Notes under the pieces: model-generated
Told to the model about the DNA's origin: nothing
Database searches by the model: none
What the model saw: only the letters and a program-made list of their open reading frames with translations
Made by a program: the position numbers and the translations under genes
Part shown: piece by piece, positions 18,345 through 26,863 of the stretch
How positions within the stretch are numbered: the first letter of the stretch is position 1
Layout of the letters: each line of letters starts with the position of its first letter
Origin: Chelativorans xinjiangensis
Lineage (GTDB): Bacteria > Pseudomonadota > Alphaproteobacteria > Rhizobiales > Rhizobiaceae
DNA: 64,000 nucleotides
Direction: 5' to 3'
NCBI RefSeq assembly: GCF_009812055.1
Contig: NZ_WQNH01000001.1
Coordinates: 310,001 to 374,000, forward strand

Positions 18345-18566
18345 CACTGCATGCTCCTCTTGAACGCCCGGAATCGCCGGAGGTCAGGCCTTTCCGCAAA
18401 CTTCCGTCTTATCGGGCACGGTCTAAAGTCCGAACCGCCGGCCGTAGAGGTCCGATACCCGGAACAGCGCCGGGAAAGGCCCGTTTAGGCGCAGATTCAT
18501 CGGCCATTGTACTGCCGGAGAAGCGGCAGCATCGGCCGGTGAATCGCCTATGAAGAGGAGAAACCA

Positions 18567-19448
18567 ATGAAACGGGTACTAGGACTCACGACCGCTGCCT
18601 TGATGGCAACCTCCATCCTGGCTTTCCCCGCCCTGGCCGACGATGACGACGATGGCGGCAGCTCGGTTGACGCATCCAGCAGCGCTTCCTCCACATCCGA
18701 TGCCTCCGGTAGCGTATCGGCCGACGATGGGAGCGTGTCCGGTACGGCGGATGCCTCCACCAGTTCCAGCGGGACGGCCGACGTCTCCGGAACGCTGGAC
18801 GGCTCCGGTGATCTGTCGGGCAGCGCCAGCGCGTCCACCGCGGCCGAGGCTGACGCCGAGGCCTCGGGAAGCTTGAACGGCGACGACGGGACCGAAGCGG
18901 ACACGTCCGCGAGCGCCGGCACGGAAGCGGAAGCTGAAGCTTCCGGCACATTGACCGGAGCGGAAGACGAAGGGGCGATGACGTCCACGTCTCCGGAAGC
19001 TGACGCGGACGCAGAAGCCACGGTTCCGGGCGACGGCACGACTGAAGCCGCCGCGACTGCAGAGGCTCCGGAGGAAACCGACGCTGTAACCGCAACCGCG
19101 ACCGCCTCGTCCGAAGAGGTCGTGCAAGCCGTTTCGGCGATCGAGTCGAGCAACACCTTCGTCACACAGATCAACGACGTTGGTGAAGGTGCGACGGTGA
19201 GCGTCGTGAATATCGGCTCAATCACCAATATCGAGAACAACACCACGATCGAGAATGCCATCAGCATCCACGCCGATGACATCGCCAATCTGCAAGCCGC
19301 GATTGCATCGAATGGATCGCTCAGCGCGACCCTCGAAGCCAACAACGTGAGCGTGTCCTCGATTGTTGGAGCGAGAGCCGAGGGAGACCAGCTGATCCTG
19401 TACGGGCAAGATTGCGACAGGATGGGTCCCCTGGGACAGTGTGGCTGA
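18567..19448 (+). CDS. Secreted acidic Ser/Ala/Asp-rich low-complexity protein
   Basis: 293 residues. A clear Sec signal peptide (about 1-24, ending PALA|DDDD) is followed by about 170 residues made almost only of S, A, D, E, G, T, with loose repeats such as VSGTADASTSSSGTADVSG and ADAEASGS. The last 100 residues are ordered-looking, with a run of N and I (INDVGEGATVSVVNIGSI, ITNIENNTTIENA) that resembles a beta-rich surface domain. A good GAAGAGGAGAAACC site precedes the ATG. I do not recognise a family. It may be a cell-surface or matrix protein; the acidic spacer would be unfolded or calcium-binding. Confidence 0.8.
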   Translation: MKRVLGLTTAALMATSILAFPALADDDDDGGSSVDASSSASSTSDASGSVSADDGSVSGTADASTSSSGTADVSGTLDGSGDLSGSASASTAAEADAEASGSLNGDDGTEADTSASAGTEAEAEASGTLTGAEDEGAMTSTSPEADADAEATVPGDGTTEAAATAEAPEETDAVTATATASSEEVVQAVSAIESSNTFVTQINDVGEGATVSVVNIGSITNIENNTTIENAISIHADDIANLQAAIASNGSLSATLEANNVSVSSIVGARAEGDQLILYGQDCDRMGPLGQCG

Positions 19449-19483
19449 CGGTTGACGTCGCGCTTACCTAGCGAAGCCTGCGT

Positions 19484-19511
19484 GTCAGCCTGCCGGTCCC
19501 GGCAGGCTGAC
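19484..19511. terminator. Perfect hairpin downstream of the acidic secreted gene
   Basis: GTCAGCCTGCCGG and CCGGCAGGCTGAC pair over 13 bp around a TC loop. It lies 36 bp after the stop at 19448. There is no T-run, so termination would be factor-assisted, or the hairpin protects the 3' end. Confidence 0.55.
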
Positions 19512-19652
19512 CATTGGACCATCGCTTCACGAGGACGGCACTGATCTGACCGCTTCTTGGCACGAAGTCTCCATGATTATTGTCGACAGTCAGGAGTATT
19601 CTATCTTCTTGAGTGGATTGAGAGAGCCAAGCGGCTGTAGGGGAATGGAGCC

Positions 19653-20255
19653 ATGTTCTCAGCTGGAAAGCTCACATCCGCACTCCTCGGTGTGTCCCTC
19701 ACGGCTGCGCTCGTCGCGGCCCCCTATCGCTTCACCTTCACCGACCCCTCGAGGGGACTTCTCCCGCAGACGGCGGCCGCCCAGGACGATTCCGAAGGGA
19801 GCGATTCCGGCTCGGGCGAGGATTCACCGAGCAGCGACGGGCCCGGCAGCGCAACCGATACCGAAGGAACCCCCGGCCCAAGCGATACCGTCCAGGAGCC
19901 AGGCGGCAGCGGCGACCCTGCGGCCGCGGGCGATGCCGTCCAAGGAAGTCCCGACGAGGAAGTTGAGCAGGGCAGCACCGAACCCGAGCCGGTTGACAGC
20001 ACCGCGCCCGTTGACAGCGGCAGCACCGACCAAGTCGAGCCCGACCAGCAGGAACCCACCGATGGGACAACCGCCAATGTCCCGACTGAAGAGGTGCCGA
20101 CCGAAGAGGTAGACCTCGAAGTGCAGTATTCGAACGGGATGCGGGAGGAGATCCGGGACGGTCGCTACGAGATGACCGATGCACATGGCCGCATCATAAT
20201 CAATCGCCCCGCAACGCAATCCGATCACCTTCGGCTGCGCGCCGTAGGCAAGTGA
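19653..20255 (+). CDS. Secreted acidic Pro/Gly/Glu-rich protein of unknown function
   Basis: 200 residues. A signal peptide or N-terminal anchor (about 1-40; ALLGVSLTAALVAAPYRF) is followed by about 105 residues rich in S, D, G, P, E and T with no hydrophobic core, then a short ordered C-terminus (EVQYSNGMREEIRDGRYEMT and the RIIINRPAT segment). The C-terminus looks like a small binding module carried on a long flexible acidic arm. The layout resembles the preceding gene, although the two sequences are not alignable. It has no recognised family. It converges on the response regulator at 20329. Confidence 0.7.
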   Translation: MFSAGKLTSALLGVSLTAALVAAPYRFTFTDPSRGLLPQTAAAQDDSEGSDSGSGEDSPSSDGPGSATDTEGTPGPSDTVQEPGGSGDPAAAGDAVQGSPDEEVEQGSTEPEPVDSTAPVDSGSTDQVEPDQQEPTDGTTANVPTEEVPTEEVDLEVQYSNGMREEIRDGRYEMTDAHGRIIINRPATQSDHLRLRAVGK

Positions 20256-20328
20256 TCGCGAAACCGATCTCCGGGCGCCATGGGCATCTTCGCGGACTTT
20301 CACGAGTGGATGCTTCCGGCGCGCCGGT

Positions 20329-20988
20329 TCATGCCGGAGGATAGCCGTTTTCCATCGCATCGCGCAGCACCATGGCGGCCTGGGTGCGGTTGCTCACATC
20401 AAGCTTGGCGAGAATGCGCGTCATGTGGTGCTTGACAGTCTTTTCCTGAAGGTCGAGTCGTCGCGCGACGTGCTTGTTGCTCAAGCCGCTTGCTACCAGT
20501 CTCAGGATTTCCCTTTCCCGCGTCGTAAGGGTGGCAAGCGGGTTGGTCATGGGCGGCAGGCCCGATCGCGCGGAGAGGTCCGAAAGCAGCCGCGCCGACA
20601 AACTGGGCGAAACATAGCTTTCGCCTGCCGCAACGGCGCGTAGGATTTCGGCAAGCGCCCGCGAGCCGACGCCCTTCAGCACATAGCCCTTGGCGCCACT
20701 GTTCAACGCCATTGCGACATCCTCGGTTCTTTCCGATACGGTCAGCAGGAGGATCTTCTGGGTGGGGTGGCGAGCGAGAATCGGCTCGATCGCGTTCAAG
20801 CCCCCGCCGGGCATCGATATGTCAAGCAAGACGATATCGGGACGCTTGGCTTCGGTTATTCGCAGCGCGTCCTCCTTCGTCGCCCCCTCACCGACGATCT
20901 CAAAGTCGCCGTTTTCCGACAGGCTGCGTATAACGCCCTCCCTGAACAGCGGGTGGTCGTCAATCACCGCAATCCGGATCGCTGCCAT
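20329..20988 (-). CDS. NarL-family response regulator
   Basis: 219 residues. Receiver motifs: IAVIDDHPLFREGV, phosphoryl Asp in IVLLDISMPGG (D56), and YVLKGVG with the conserved Lys. The LuxR-type HTH is at about 152-205 (TTREREILRLVASGLSNKHV, then KTVKHHMTRIL). The ATG at 20988 overlaps the stop of the kinase gene (TGATG), so the pair is co-translated. Targets are unknown; the secreted-protein genes next door are candidates by position only. Confidence 0.92.
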   Translation of the reverse strand: MAAIRIAVIDDHPLFREGVIRSLSENGDFEIVGEGATKEDALRITEAKRPDIVLLDISMPGGGLNAIEPILARHPTQKILLLTVSERTEDVAMALNSGAKGYVLKGVGSRALAEILRAVAAGESYVSPSLSARLLSDLSARSGLPPMTNPLATLTTREREILRLVASGLSNKHVARRLDLQEKTVKHHMTRILAKLDVSNRTQAAMVLRDAMENGYPPA

Positions 20989-22523
20989 CACAACGGCTCC
21001 ACTTCCTCTATGTCGAGAGACATCCGAACGTTCGTACCCTTCTTAGAGGAGGTGATTTCAAACCGGCCGCCAAGGCTTTCCACCCGCTCGCGAAGGCCGG
21101 CGAGGCCGAGCCCCTCGGAGCGCACGTTCGCTGGATCGAAACCGGGGCCGCTGTCGGAAACCTCAACGGCGATGCGGCCGGCGTCCGCAGTCTGCCTCAC
21201 CGCTTGCCCGATGCCTCCGCCGTGACGGTAGCTGTTGTTCAACGCCTCCTGCACAAATCGATAGATGCAAATCTTTTCCGAAGGCGAGAGGGAATGCGAT
21301 GTCTGTGACATCGACAGTGCGGCAGCCGTGCCAGTGCGCTGCTCATGCGTGCGGACGGCCAGACGGAGGATTTCCGGCAGCTCCGCCGCCTCGACATGCG
21401 GCAGGACGAGACCGTGGCAGATGCTTCTGATTTCGCGCAAGGCTTCTTCCAGAGCGGATTTGATGGCAAGCGCCTCGCGCTCGCGCGCCTTGCTCGCCGC
21501 GGGCGCGTCAGTCAGGGCGGCGCTGTCCAGCTTGAGTGCTGCAAGCGCCAGGAGCTGCGAGGGCCCGTCGTGCAGGTCGGCGCCGATGCGTCTCAAGTAG
21601 CGCTCGTTGAGCGCGGTCGTGCGCTGGGACGCGCGCTGGACACGCAAGCGTAGTGCCTTGTTCTGGGCAAGCAGATCCAACAGCTCGGAAACGCGTTCCC
21701 TGAGGGCCTGGCTCTGGCGGTCGATCAGGCGGCTGCCGCGAAAGACAATCGCTGAAAGCGTGAGGAAGAAACCCGATGTGACGGAAGCTACGGCAAACCA
21801 GCTCCAGGCGCGCGCCCGACGCAGGTCGCGTTCGAAATCGGTGGCGATCTCCTGGAATTCGGAAACCGCGACGACATCGCCGGACCATGGCTGCAGCACC
21901 GGATTGTAGATTTCCAACAGCGGACCGCTGCCATTAGGCCCCGTCTCGCCCGTGAGGCCGGCGGGCCGATGGAAATCCGCGACCAGCCTCCCTGTGAAAG
22001 CGGCCTGGAGATCGTCGCTGGGCTCGAAGCGCTTGCCGATGAGCGTCTTGTCCTTGGAATAAAGGATCGTTCCGTCGCGGCTCCACAGGTTGAACGATGC
22101 AAGACGATTGCCGAGCGCGCCCTGTCCGAGTGTCTCGTCGAGCGCACGCTTGACCGGGACATCGAGCACCTTGTTCCTTTGCATGTCCGGCAGTAGCGGG
22201 GCGATCACGCTGTCCACGTAACGCGCGGTTGTCGCGGCAGAATTGCGGGTGACGCTGTCCTGGATCAGACTTGTCACAAGAAGGCCGATGATGACCATGG
22301 CTGCAACCGAAACAAACCCACCCGCAACCAGGAACTGAACGGCCAGGGACCGCGCATTCCAAAAATCGCGAATCCAGTGCAATTGCAGCGCTGCGCCGCG
22401 CTCCGCTTCACGGTGCAGCCGTTGTTCGGATTCGGCACGGTCGGGATCACCGGCAGGAGCTTGCACAATAGGCTTCCCGACCGACATAGCGGCCCGCGGT
22501 TTATTGCCGGCGCCAGTTGTCAT
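20988..22523 (-). CDS. Sensor histidine kinase, NarX/HisKA_3 type
   Basis: 511 residues. Two membrane helices (about 60-86 and 239-262) bracket a periplasmic domain of about 150 residues that reads like a dCache/PAS-type sensor (ASFNLWSRDGTILYSKDKTL). A cytoplasmic coiled coil leads to the HisKA_3 phosphoacceptor RRIGADLHDGPSQ (His 318) and a HATPase with EALNNSYRHGGG, DSGPGF and GLGLAGLRERVE. It phosphorylates the NarL-type regulator encoded directly downstream. The ligand is not predictable. Confidence 0.92.
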   Translation of the reverse strand: MTTGAGNKPRAAMSVGKPIVQAPAGDPDRAESEQRLHREAERGAALQLHWIRDFWNARSLAVQFLVAGGFVSVAAMVIIGLLVTSLIQDSVTRNSAATTARYVDSVIAPLLPDMQRNKVLDVPVKRALDETLGQGALGNRLASFNLWSRDGTILYSKDKTLIGKRFEPSDDLQAAFTGRLVADFHRPAGLTGETGPNGSGPLLEIYNPVLQPWSGDVVAVSEFQEIATDFERDLRRARAWSWFAVASVTSGFFLTLSAIVFRGSRLIDRQSQALRERVSELLDLLAQNKALRLRVQRASQRTTALNERYLRRIGADLHDGPSQLLALAALKLDSAALTDAPAASKAREREALAIKSALEEALREIRSICHGLVLPHVEAAELPEILRLAVRTHEQRTGTAAALSMSQTSHSLSPSEKICIYRFVQEALNNSYRHGGGIGQAVRQTADAGRIAVEVSDSGPGFDPANVRSEGLGLAGLRERVESLGGRFEITSSKKGTNVRMSLDIEEVEPL

Positions 22524-22892
22524 CGAGCATCAGCGCTTTCTCCCCCAGTTTACAAAACTAGGTGCACCGGTTGAAAGGAACACTCACATCCTGGAATTTT
22601 TATGGAATCCAGACGCTCGTAGCGCGGTGGCTCAGGCGCAGGTCTTAAAAACAGAAGAGCCGTTTCGACACCTGTCTCGGCGTGCACGACGCCGTGCATC
22701 CAGTATTCAATGTCTGTGCCGCCCCAGGGAGCCGGGAGACCGACGGAAGTGACTACCAGGTGATGCCATTGTCTTCCGGCGAAACAAAAACCTTCCCGCA
22801 CAAACGGCACAATGCCGGGACCGTAAATCTTTAGGTTGCACCTGCCCGGTATGTGGTCGAAAGTAGGCCGACCATTCACTGGAGGGGCCGCG
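22524..22892. other. Divergent intergenic region between kinase and BCCT genes
   Basis: This 369-bp region lies between two outward-facing genes and should contain both promoters. A minus-strand open frame (22550-23023) covers it and runs into the BCCT coding region in antisense; it lacks a usable start of its own and I do not call it. No strong inverted repeat or terminator is visible. Confidence 0.45.
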
Positions 22893-24446
22893 ATGACGCA
22901 AAAAGCGGAATCCGGAAACAAGATGAATGTCGTCTTCGCCGTGTCGATGGTGTTTTGCGTCATGATCGGGGGGTGGGGTCTGGTCGATCCCGACAGCATG
23001 ACCGGCACCATGCTCGGTTTCACAAACTATCTTCTCAATGGCGCCGCCTGGTACTGGCTCCTGATCTGCACCGCCTTCCTGATCCTGAGCATCTATCTTG
23101 CCTTTGGACCCTACGGGCACATCCGGCTCGGCAGGGACGATGAGGAGCCGGAGTTCTCCACGCCGTCATGGATCGCGATGCTGTTTGCCGGCGGTATGGG
23201 TTCGGGGCTGTTGTTCTGGGGGGTCGCGGAACCCGTCTATCATTTCGAGGATCCGCCCGGGATGGTAGGAGGAACCGCGCTCGCCGCGCGCGAGGCGATG
23301 GTCATTACCAACCTTCACTGGGGCCTGCATGCGTGGGCGATCTACGGCGTGTGTGCCTTGGTGATCGCCTATTTCACCTTCCGCCGCGGCGAAAGCTCGA
23401 TGATCTCGACGCCGATCAAAGCGGTTTTCAAAGGACCGTCGGGAAACGTGGTCGGCAATGTCGCCGATATCCTCGGCGTGCTCGCCGTGGTGTTCGGGCT
23501 GGCCGGTTCGCTGGCGATGGGCACGCTTTCAGTGCGCTCCGGCCTCGGCTTCGCATACGGCGTGCCGGAGACGCTGACAACGTCGCTCGGCATTATGGTC
23601 GCCCTCTATGTCTGCTATATGCTCTCGGCGACCACCGGTGTCGACAAGGGCATAAAGATCCTGTCGAACCTCAACATGATCATCGCCATCGCGCTGATGC
23701 TCATGGTCATGTTCGCCGGGCCGACGGCCTTCATCTTCGAAACGTTCCTCAACACGATCGGCGAATATTTCACCCGCATCGTCGCTCTGTCCTTCCGTCT
23801 GTTCCCCTATGAGGGTCTCACAAGCTGGATGACCGGTTGGACGCTGACCTATCTTATCTGGTGGATCGCCTGGGGTCCGTTCATCGGTATCTTCGTGGCG
23901 CGCATCTCGCGCGGGCGCACCATTCGGGAGTTCTGTTTCGGCGTCATCATCGTGCCGACGCTGTTCTCGATGTTGTGGTTCGCCGTCTTCGGCGGCGCTG
24001 GTATTTACATAGAGTTGTACGGCGGCGGCGGTCTCGCCGATGTCGTCTTCGAGGACGTATCGAAAGCCCTGTTCATATTCTTCGACTATTTCCCCGGAAC
24101 GGTCGTGCTCAACACGCTCGCGGTGGCCCTCGTCTTCATCTTCCTCGTCACCTCCGCCGATTCGGGCACGTTCGTCCTTTCGATGATGACGTCCGAAGGC
24201 AATCTCAACCCGCCGATCGGCCACAAGATGGTCTGGGGGACGTTGATTGCCGCGATCACCGTCGGCACGATCTTTACCCAGTCGGTACCGGTCGCCAAGG
24301 CCATGGCTATCACCGGCGCGCTGCCGTTCTCGGTCATCCTGCTGATTCAGATCGTCGGCTTCATGCGCGAAATCCGCAAGGAACGCACCGACCGGCCGAA
24401 ACCGATCGAGGCGCGCGGCTCGACCGTCGGCCGGGCCAGGGCGTGA
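22893..24446 (+). CDS. BCCT-family transporter (betaine/carnitine/choline type)
   Basis: 517 residues with about 12 membrane helices. The BCCT signature is clear: MGSGLLFWGVAEPVYHF in the helix that lines the binding site, GLHAWAIYGVCALVIAYF after it, and WWIAWGPFIGIFVARISRGRTIREF. The family carries quaternary ammonium or related zwitterions, usually driven by sodium or protons. A GGAGGGG site fixes the ATG at 22893; the frame extends 57 bp upstream without a better start. It heads a three-gene operon with a binding protein and a Usp, which suggests an osmotic or stress role. Confidence 0.93.
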   Translation: MTQKAESGNKMNVVFAVSMVFCVMIGGWGLVDPDSMTGTMLGFTNYLLNGAAWYWLLICTAFLILSIYLAFGPYGHIRLGRDDEEPEFSTPSWIAMLFAGGMGSGLLFWGVAEPVYHFEDPPGMVGGTALAAREAMVITNLHWGLHAWAIYGVCALVIAYFTFRRGESSMISTPIKAVFKGPSGNVVGNVADILGVLAVVFGLAGSLAMGTLSVRSGLGFAYGVPETLTTSLGIMVALYVCYMLSATTGVDKGIKILSNLNMIIAIALMLMVMFAGPTAFIFETFLNTIGEYFTRIVALSFRLFPYEGLTSWMTGWTLTYLIWWIAWGPFIGIFVARISRGRTIREFCFGVIIVPTLFSMLWFAVFGGAGIYIELYGGGGLADVVFEDVSKALFIFFDYFPGTVVLNTLAVALVFIFLVTSADSGTFVLSMMTSEGNLNPPIGHKMVWGTLIAAITVGTIFTQSVPVAKAMAITGALPFSVILLIQIVGFMREIRKERTDRPKPIEARGSTVGRARA

Positions 24447-24473
24447 AACCGGTCAAGGGAGGAGGAACAGGAT

Positions 24474-26315
24474 ATGTCCAAACGCCTTGGCGGAATCCTT
24501 GCCTCACTGATCTTTCTGCTGCTTGCCGCCTGTTCCGATAGTCGCGACACGATCACCGTCGGCTCCAAAAACTTCGGCGAAAGCAATGTGCTTGCGCACA
24601 TGTTCGCGATCCTCATCCGCGAAGAGGCCATTCCCGTTGCCGGCCCGATCGAATATCCGAACACCCAGTCTATCCTCGAGGCGTTGAAACGCGGCGATGT
24701 CGACATCTATCCGGACTACAACGGCACCGGACTGGTGATGATCGGCCAGAACCCGCTCTCGGACGGCGATGCGGCGACGACACGGGTCCAGGAACTCTAT
24801 GCGCCGCTTGGATTGACCTGGCTGCCGCGCCTCGGCTTCGCCAATAATTTCGGCCTCGCCATGCGGGCCGACCGGGCGCAGGAACTGGGTGTCGAAAGCA
24901 TCTCCGACCTTGCCGCCCACGCCGGTGACTTGACCTTCGGCATAGAAGCCGATTTCGAGACACGGCCGCTCGACGGGCTGCAGCCTCTGACCGCGCGCTA
25001 TGGCATGGAATTCGGCTCGCTCGACGTCGTGCCTCTGGACGAGCGCAACGTCATCTACGACAAGCTGCTCGACGGCGTCGTGGATGTCGGCGAGGTCTAC
25101 ACGACAGACGGCCAGATCACCGATTACGGCATGGTCGTCCTTGATGACGATCTTTCGTTCTTCCCCGTCTACGAGGCGGCCCCGCTTGCAAGGACCGGAA
25201 GCCTGGAAAGGCATCCGGCGCTGCGCGAGGCAATGGAGGCGCTTGCCGGAAAGATCGATGCCGACACCATGCGCACGTTGAACAGCCGCGTCGATATCGA
25301 CGGGAGGTCGGCCGAAACGGTGGCGCGCGCAGCGCTGGCCGAGATGGGACTGGTCGAAGGCGGGGTAGTCACCGACGAAGAGCCGCTCGTGATATCTGCA
25401 TCTCCGCTGCTGGCGGAGACCGGCTACGGCAATGCTGCACTCAGGGCCGCGCGCAGGGCGTTCACGGGCCGTGAGGTGGAACTTGCCGCGAGCACCAATC
25501 CGCTGTCGGCAATAGGCACGGGCGATGCGCGAATAGCCCTGGTCGAGGCGGACGCCTTTTTCAACCTTTCGGGCGCTGAAGCGGTCCGCAACGAGCGGTT
25601 CGAGGCGGTCGCCGCCGTCGGCCAGTCCGTCGTGCACCTTTTGGCGCGCACCGGCACCGATACGCGTGCGATCGGTTCGATCGTCGTCGGCCCGCCAGGT
25701 TCGGCCGGCAATCGCCTGGGCACCACGATCGCCGCCGGGCTCGGCCTCGAGGCTACGGTCGAGGCGGCCGAGGAAGAGACCGCCGAGGCATTGCTCGCCA
25801 CAATGGAATCGAGCGGAGCCGAAGGCATCCTTGTCGTGGCTCCGATGGGGGACGAGACGGTCGCCGCGCTTACGGAAGGAACCGGGCTTACGCTGCGCGC
25901 GCTCGACGGCTGGAAGGAGCAGGCCAATCTCGTCCGCTTCCCCTTCTTGCGCGAGGTTCGGGTACCGTCCGGCACGTATCCGCGCCAGTTCACCGCAATC
26001 GACACTCTGGGCGAACAGGTCGTGCTCGCGGGCGTCGCTCCCGACACGACCGATATGGTTGGGGACCAGGGGCCGGGCGCGGTGGCGACGTCTATTTCTG
26101 CCTTACCCGGTACGGCCGTGACCGCGCTCGTCGATGCGATCCCCGGAACCACGCTGATCGACCCGACGCTGAAGCAGGCGGCCGCGCTGGCGCCGCCGGA
26201 ACCGGAGCTGCCGGCGGCGATCAATCCGGCCCTCGACGTGTCGCTGCTCAACCTGGCGATCGTCCTCCTGATCTTGTGGTTGGGCTGGCTCTATATACGC
26301 CCCGAACACCGCTGA
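24474..26315 (+). CDS. Lipoprotein-type OpuAC-like binding protein with extra domain and C-terminal membrane helix
   Basis: 613 residues, about twice the normal length. A lipobox LLAAC (Cys 20) ends the signal peptide. Residues about 25-300 are a ProX/OpuBC-like binding domain (TVGSKNFGESNVLAHMF; DVDIYPDYNGTGL). Residues about 310-560 form a second periplasmic domain with a binding-protein look (SPLLAETGYGNAALRAARRA; GTGDARIALVEADAFF), and a membrane helix (about 588-606) closes the protein. No ABC permease or ATPase accompanies it; instead it follows a BCCT transporter by 27 bp. I infer a membrane-tethered receptor or substrate-delivery partner for that transporter, which would be an unusual pairing. 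Confidence 0.82.
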   Translation: MSKRLGGILASLIFLLLAACSDSRDTITVGSKNFGESNVLAHMFAILIREEAIPVAGPIEYPNTQSILEALKRGDVDIYPDYNGTGLVMIGQNPLSDGDAATTRVQELYAPLGLTWLPRLGFANNFGLAMRADRAQELGVESISDLAAHAGDLTFGIEADFETRPLDGLQPLTARYGMEFGSLDVVPLDERNVIYDKLLDGVVDVGEVYTTDGQITDYGMVVLDDDLSFFPVYEAAPLARTGSLERHPALREAMEALAGKIDADTMRTLNSRVDIDGRSAETVARAALAEMGLVEGGVVTDEEPLVISASPLLAETGYGNAALRAARRAFTGREVELAASTNPLSAIGTGDARIALVEADAFFNLSGAEAVRNERFEAVAAVGQSVVHLLARTGTDTRAIGSIVVGPPGSAGNRLGTTIAAGLGLEATVEAAEEETAEALLATMESSGAEGILVVAPMGDETVAALTEGTGLTLRALDGWKEQANLVRFPFLREVRVPSGTYPRQFTAIDTLGEQVVLAGVAPDTTDMVGDQGPGAVATSISALPGTAVTALVDAIPGTTLIDPTLKQAAALAPPEPELPAAINPALDVSLLNLAIVLLILWLGWLYIRPEHR

Positions 26316-26336
26316 TTGCGAAGGAGAAGCACTCCA

Positions 26337-26789
26337 ATGACCAGCAGCATTCTTGTTCCGATCGATCTGGCCGACCTTGAGACCTCGACGAAGGTCCTTT
26401 CATCAGCCTTGAGCCAGGCTATCAGCGACAATGCCAAGCTGACCGTCATGACGGTGGTGCCCGACTTTGTCAGCGGCCTCGACTATCGCTACGCGATCCG
26501 CGGAGAGACTGGCGGTTCGGTTGACTACGACGTTAGGGAAATCGTCAATGAAGCCCTTCAACGGCTGAACCAGATCGTCAGCGAGAACACCCCCGAGGGC
26601 ATGCCCGTCGATACGATCGTCCGCCACGGCACGGTCTACGAACAGATTCTCGAAGTTGCCGACGATATCGGGGCCGATCAGATCGTCATCGGCGCGCACC
26701 GGCCGCAGATTTCCGACTATCTTCTGGGTCCGAATACGGCCCGGGTGGTCCGCCATGCGAAGTGTTCGGTCAATGTCGTACGATCTTGA
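26337..26789 (+). CDS. Universal stress protein (UspA family)
   Basis: 150 residues. It starts SSILVPIDL and ends with the ATP-binding-type segment ADQIVIGAHRP...LLGPNTARVVRHAKCSVNVVR, close to the G-2x-G-9x-G(S/T) motif of nucleotide-binding Usps (with N in the S/T position). An AAGGAGAAG site precedes the ATG at 26337, 21 bp after the binding-protein gene. Usp domains are often coupled to transporters as stress or energy sensors. Confidence 0.9.
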   Translation: MTSSILVPIDLADLETSTKVLSSALSQAISDNAKLTVMTVVPDFVSGLDYRYAIRGETGGSVDYDVREIVNEALQRLNQIVSENTPEGMPVDTIVRHGTVYEQILEVADDIGADQIVIGAHRPQISDYLLGPNTARVVRHAKCSVNVVRS

Positions 26790-26863
26790 AGTCGACAAAT
26801 GAGCGGTCGCAGATCCTGTCCGATCTCAGGTCGCAGCGGCCGCCCTCCCCGAGAGGCTCTCGA

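Noticed and set aside
22550-23023. A 157-codon minus-strand frame in and beyond the kinase/BCCT gap
   Set aside because: Its start region is antisense to the BCCT coding sequence and no start codon with a ribosome site exists in the non-coding part.
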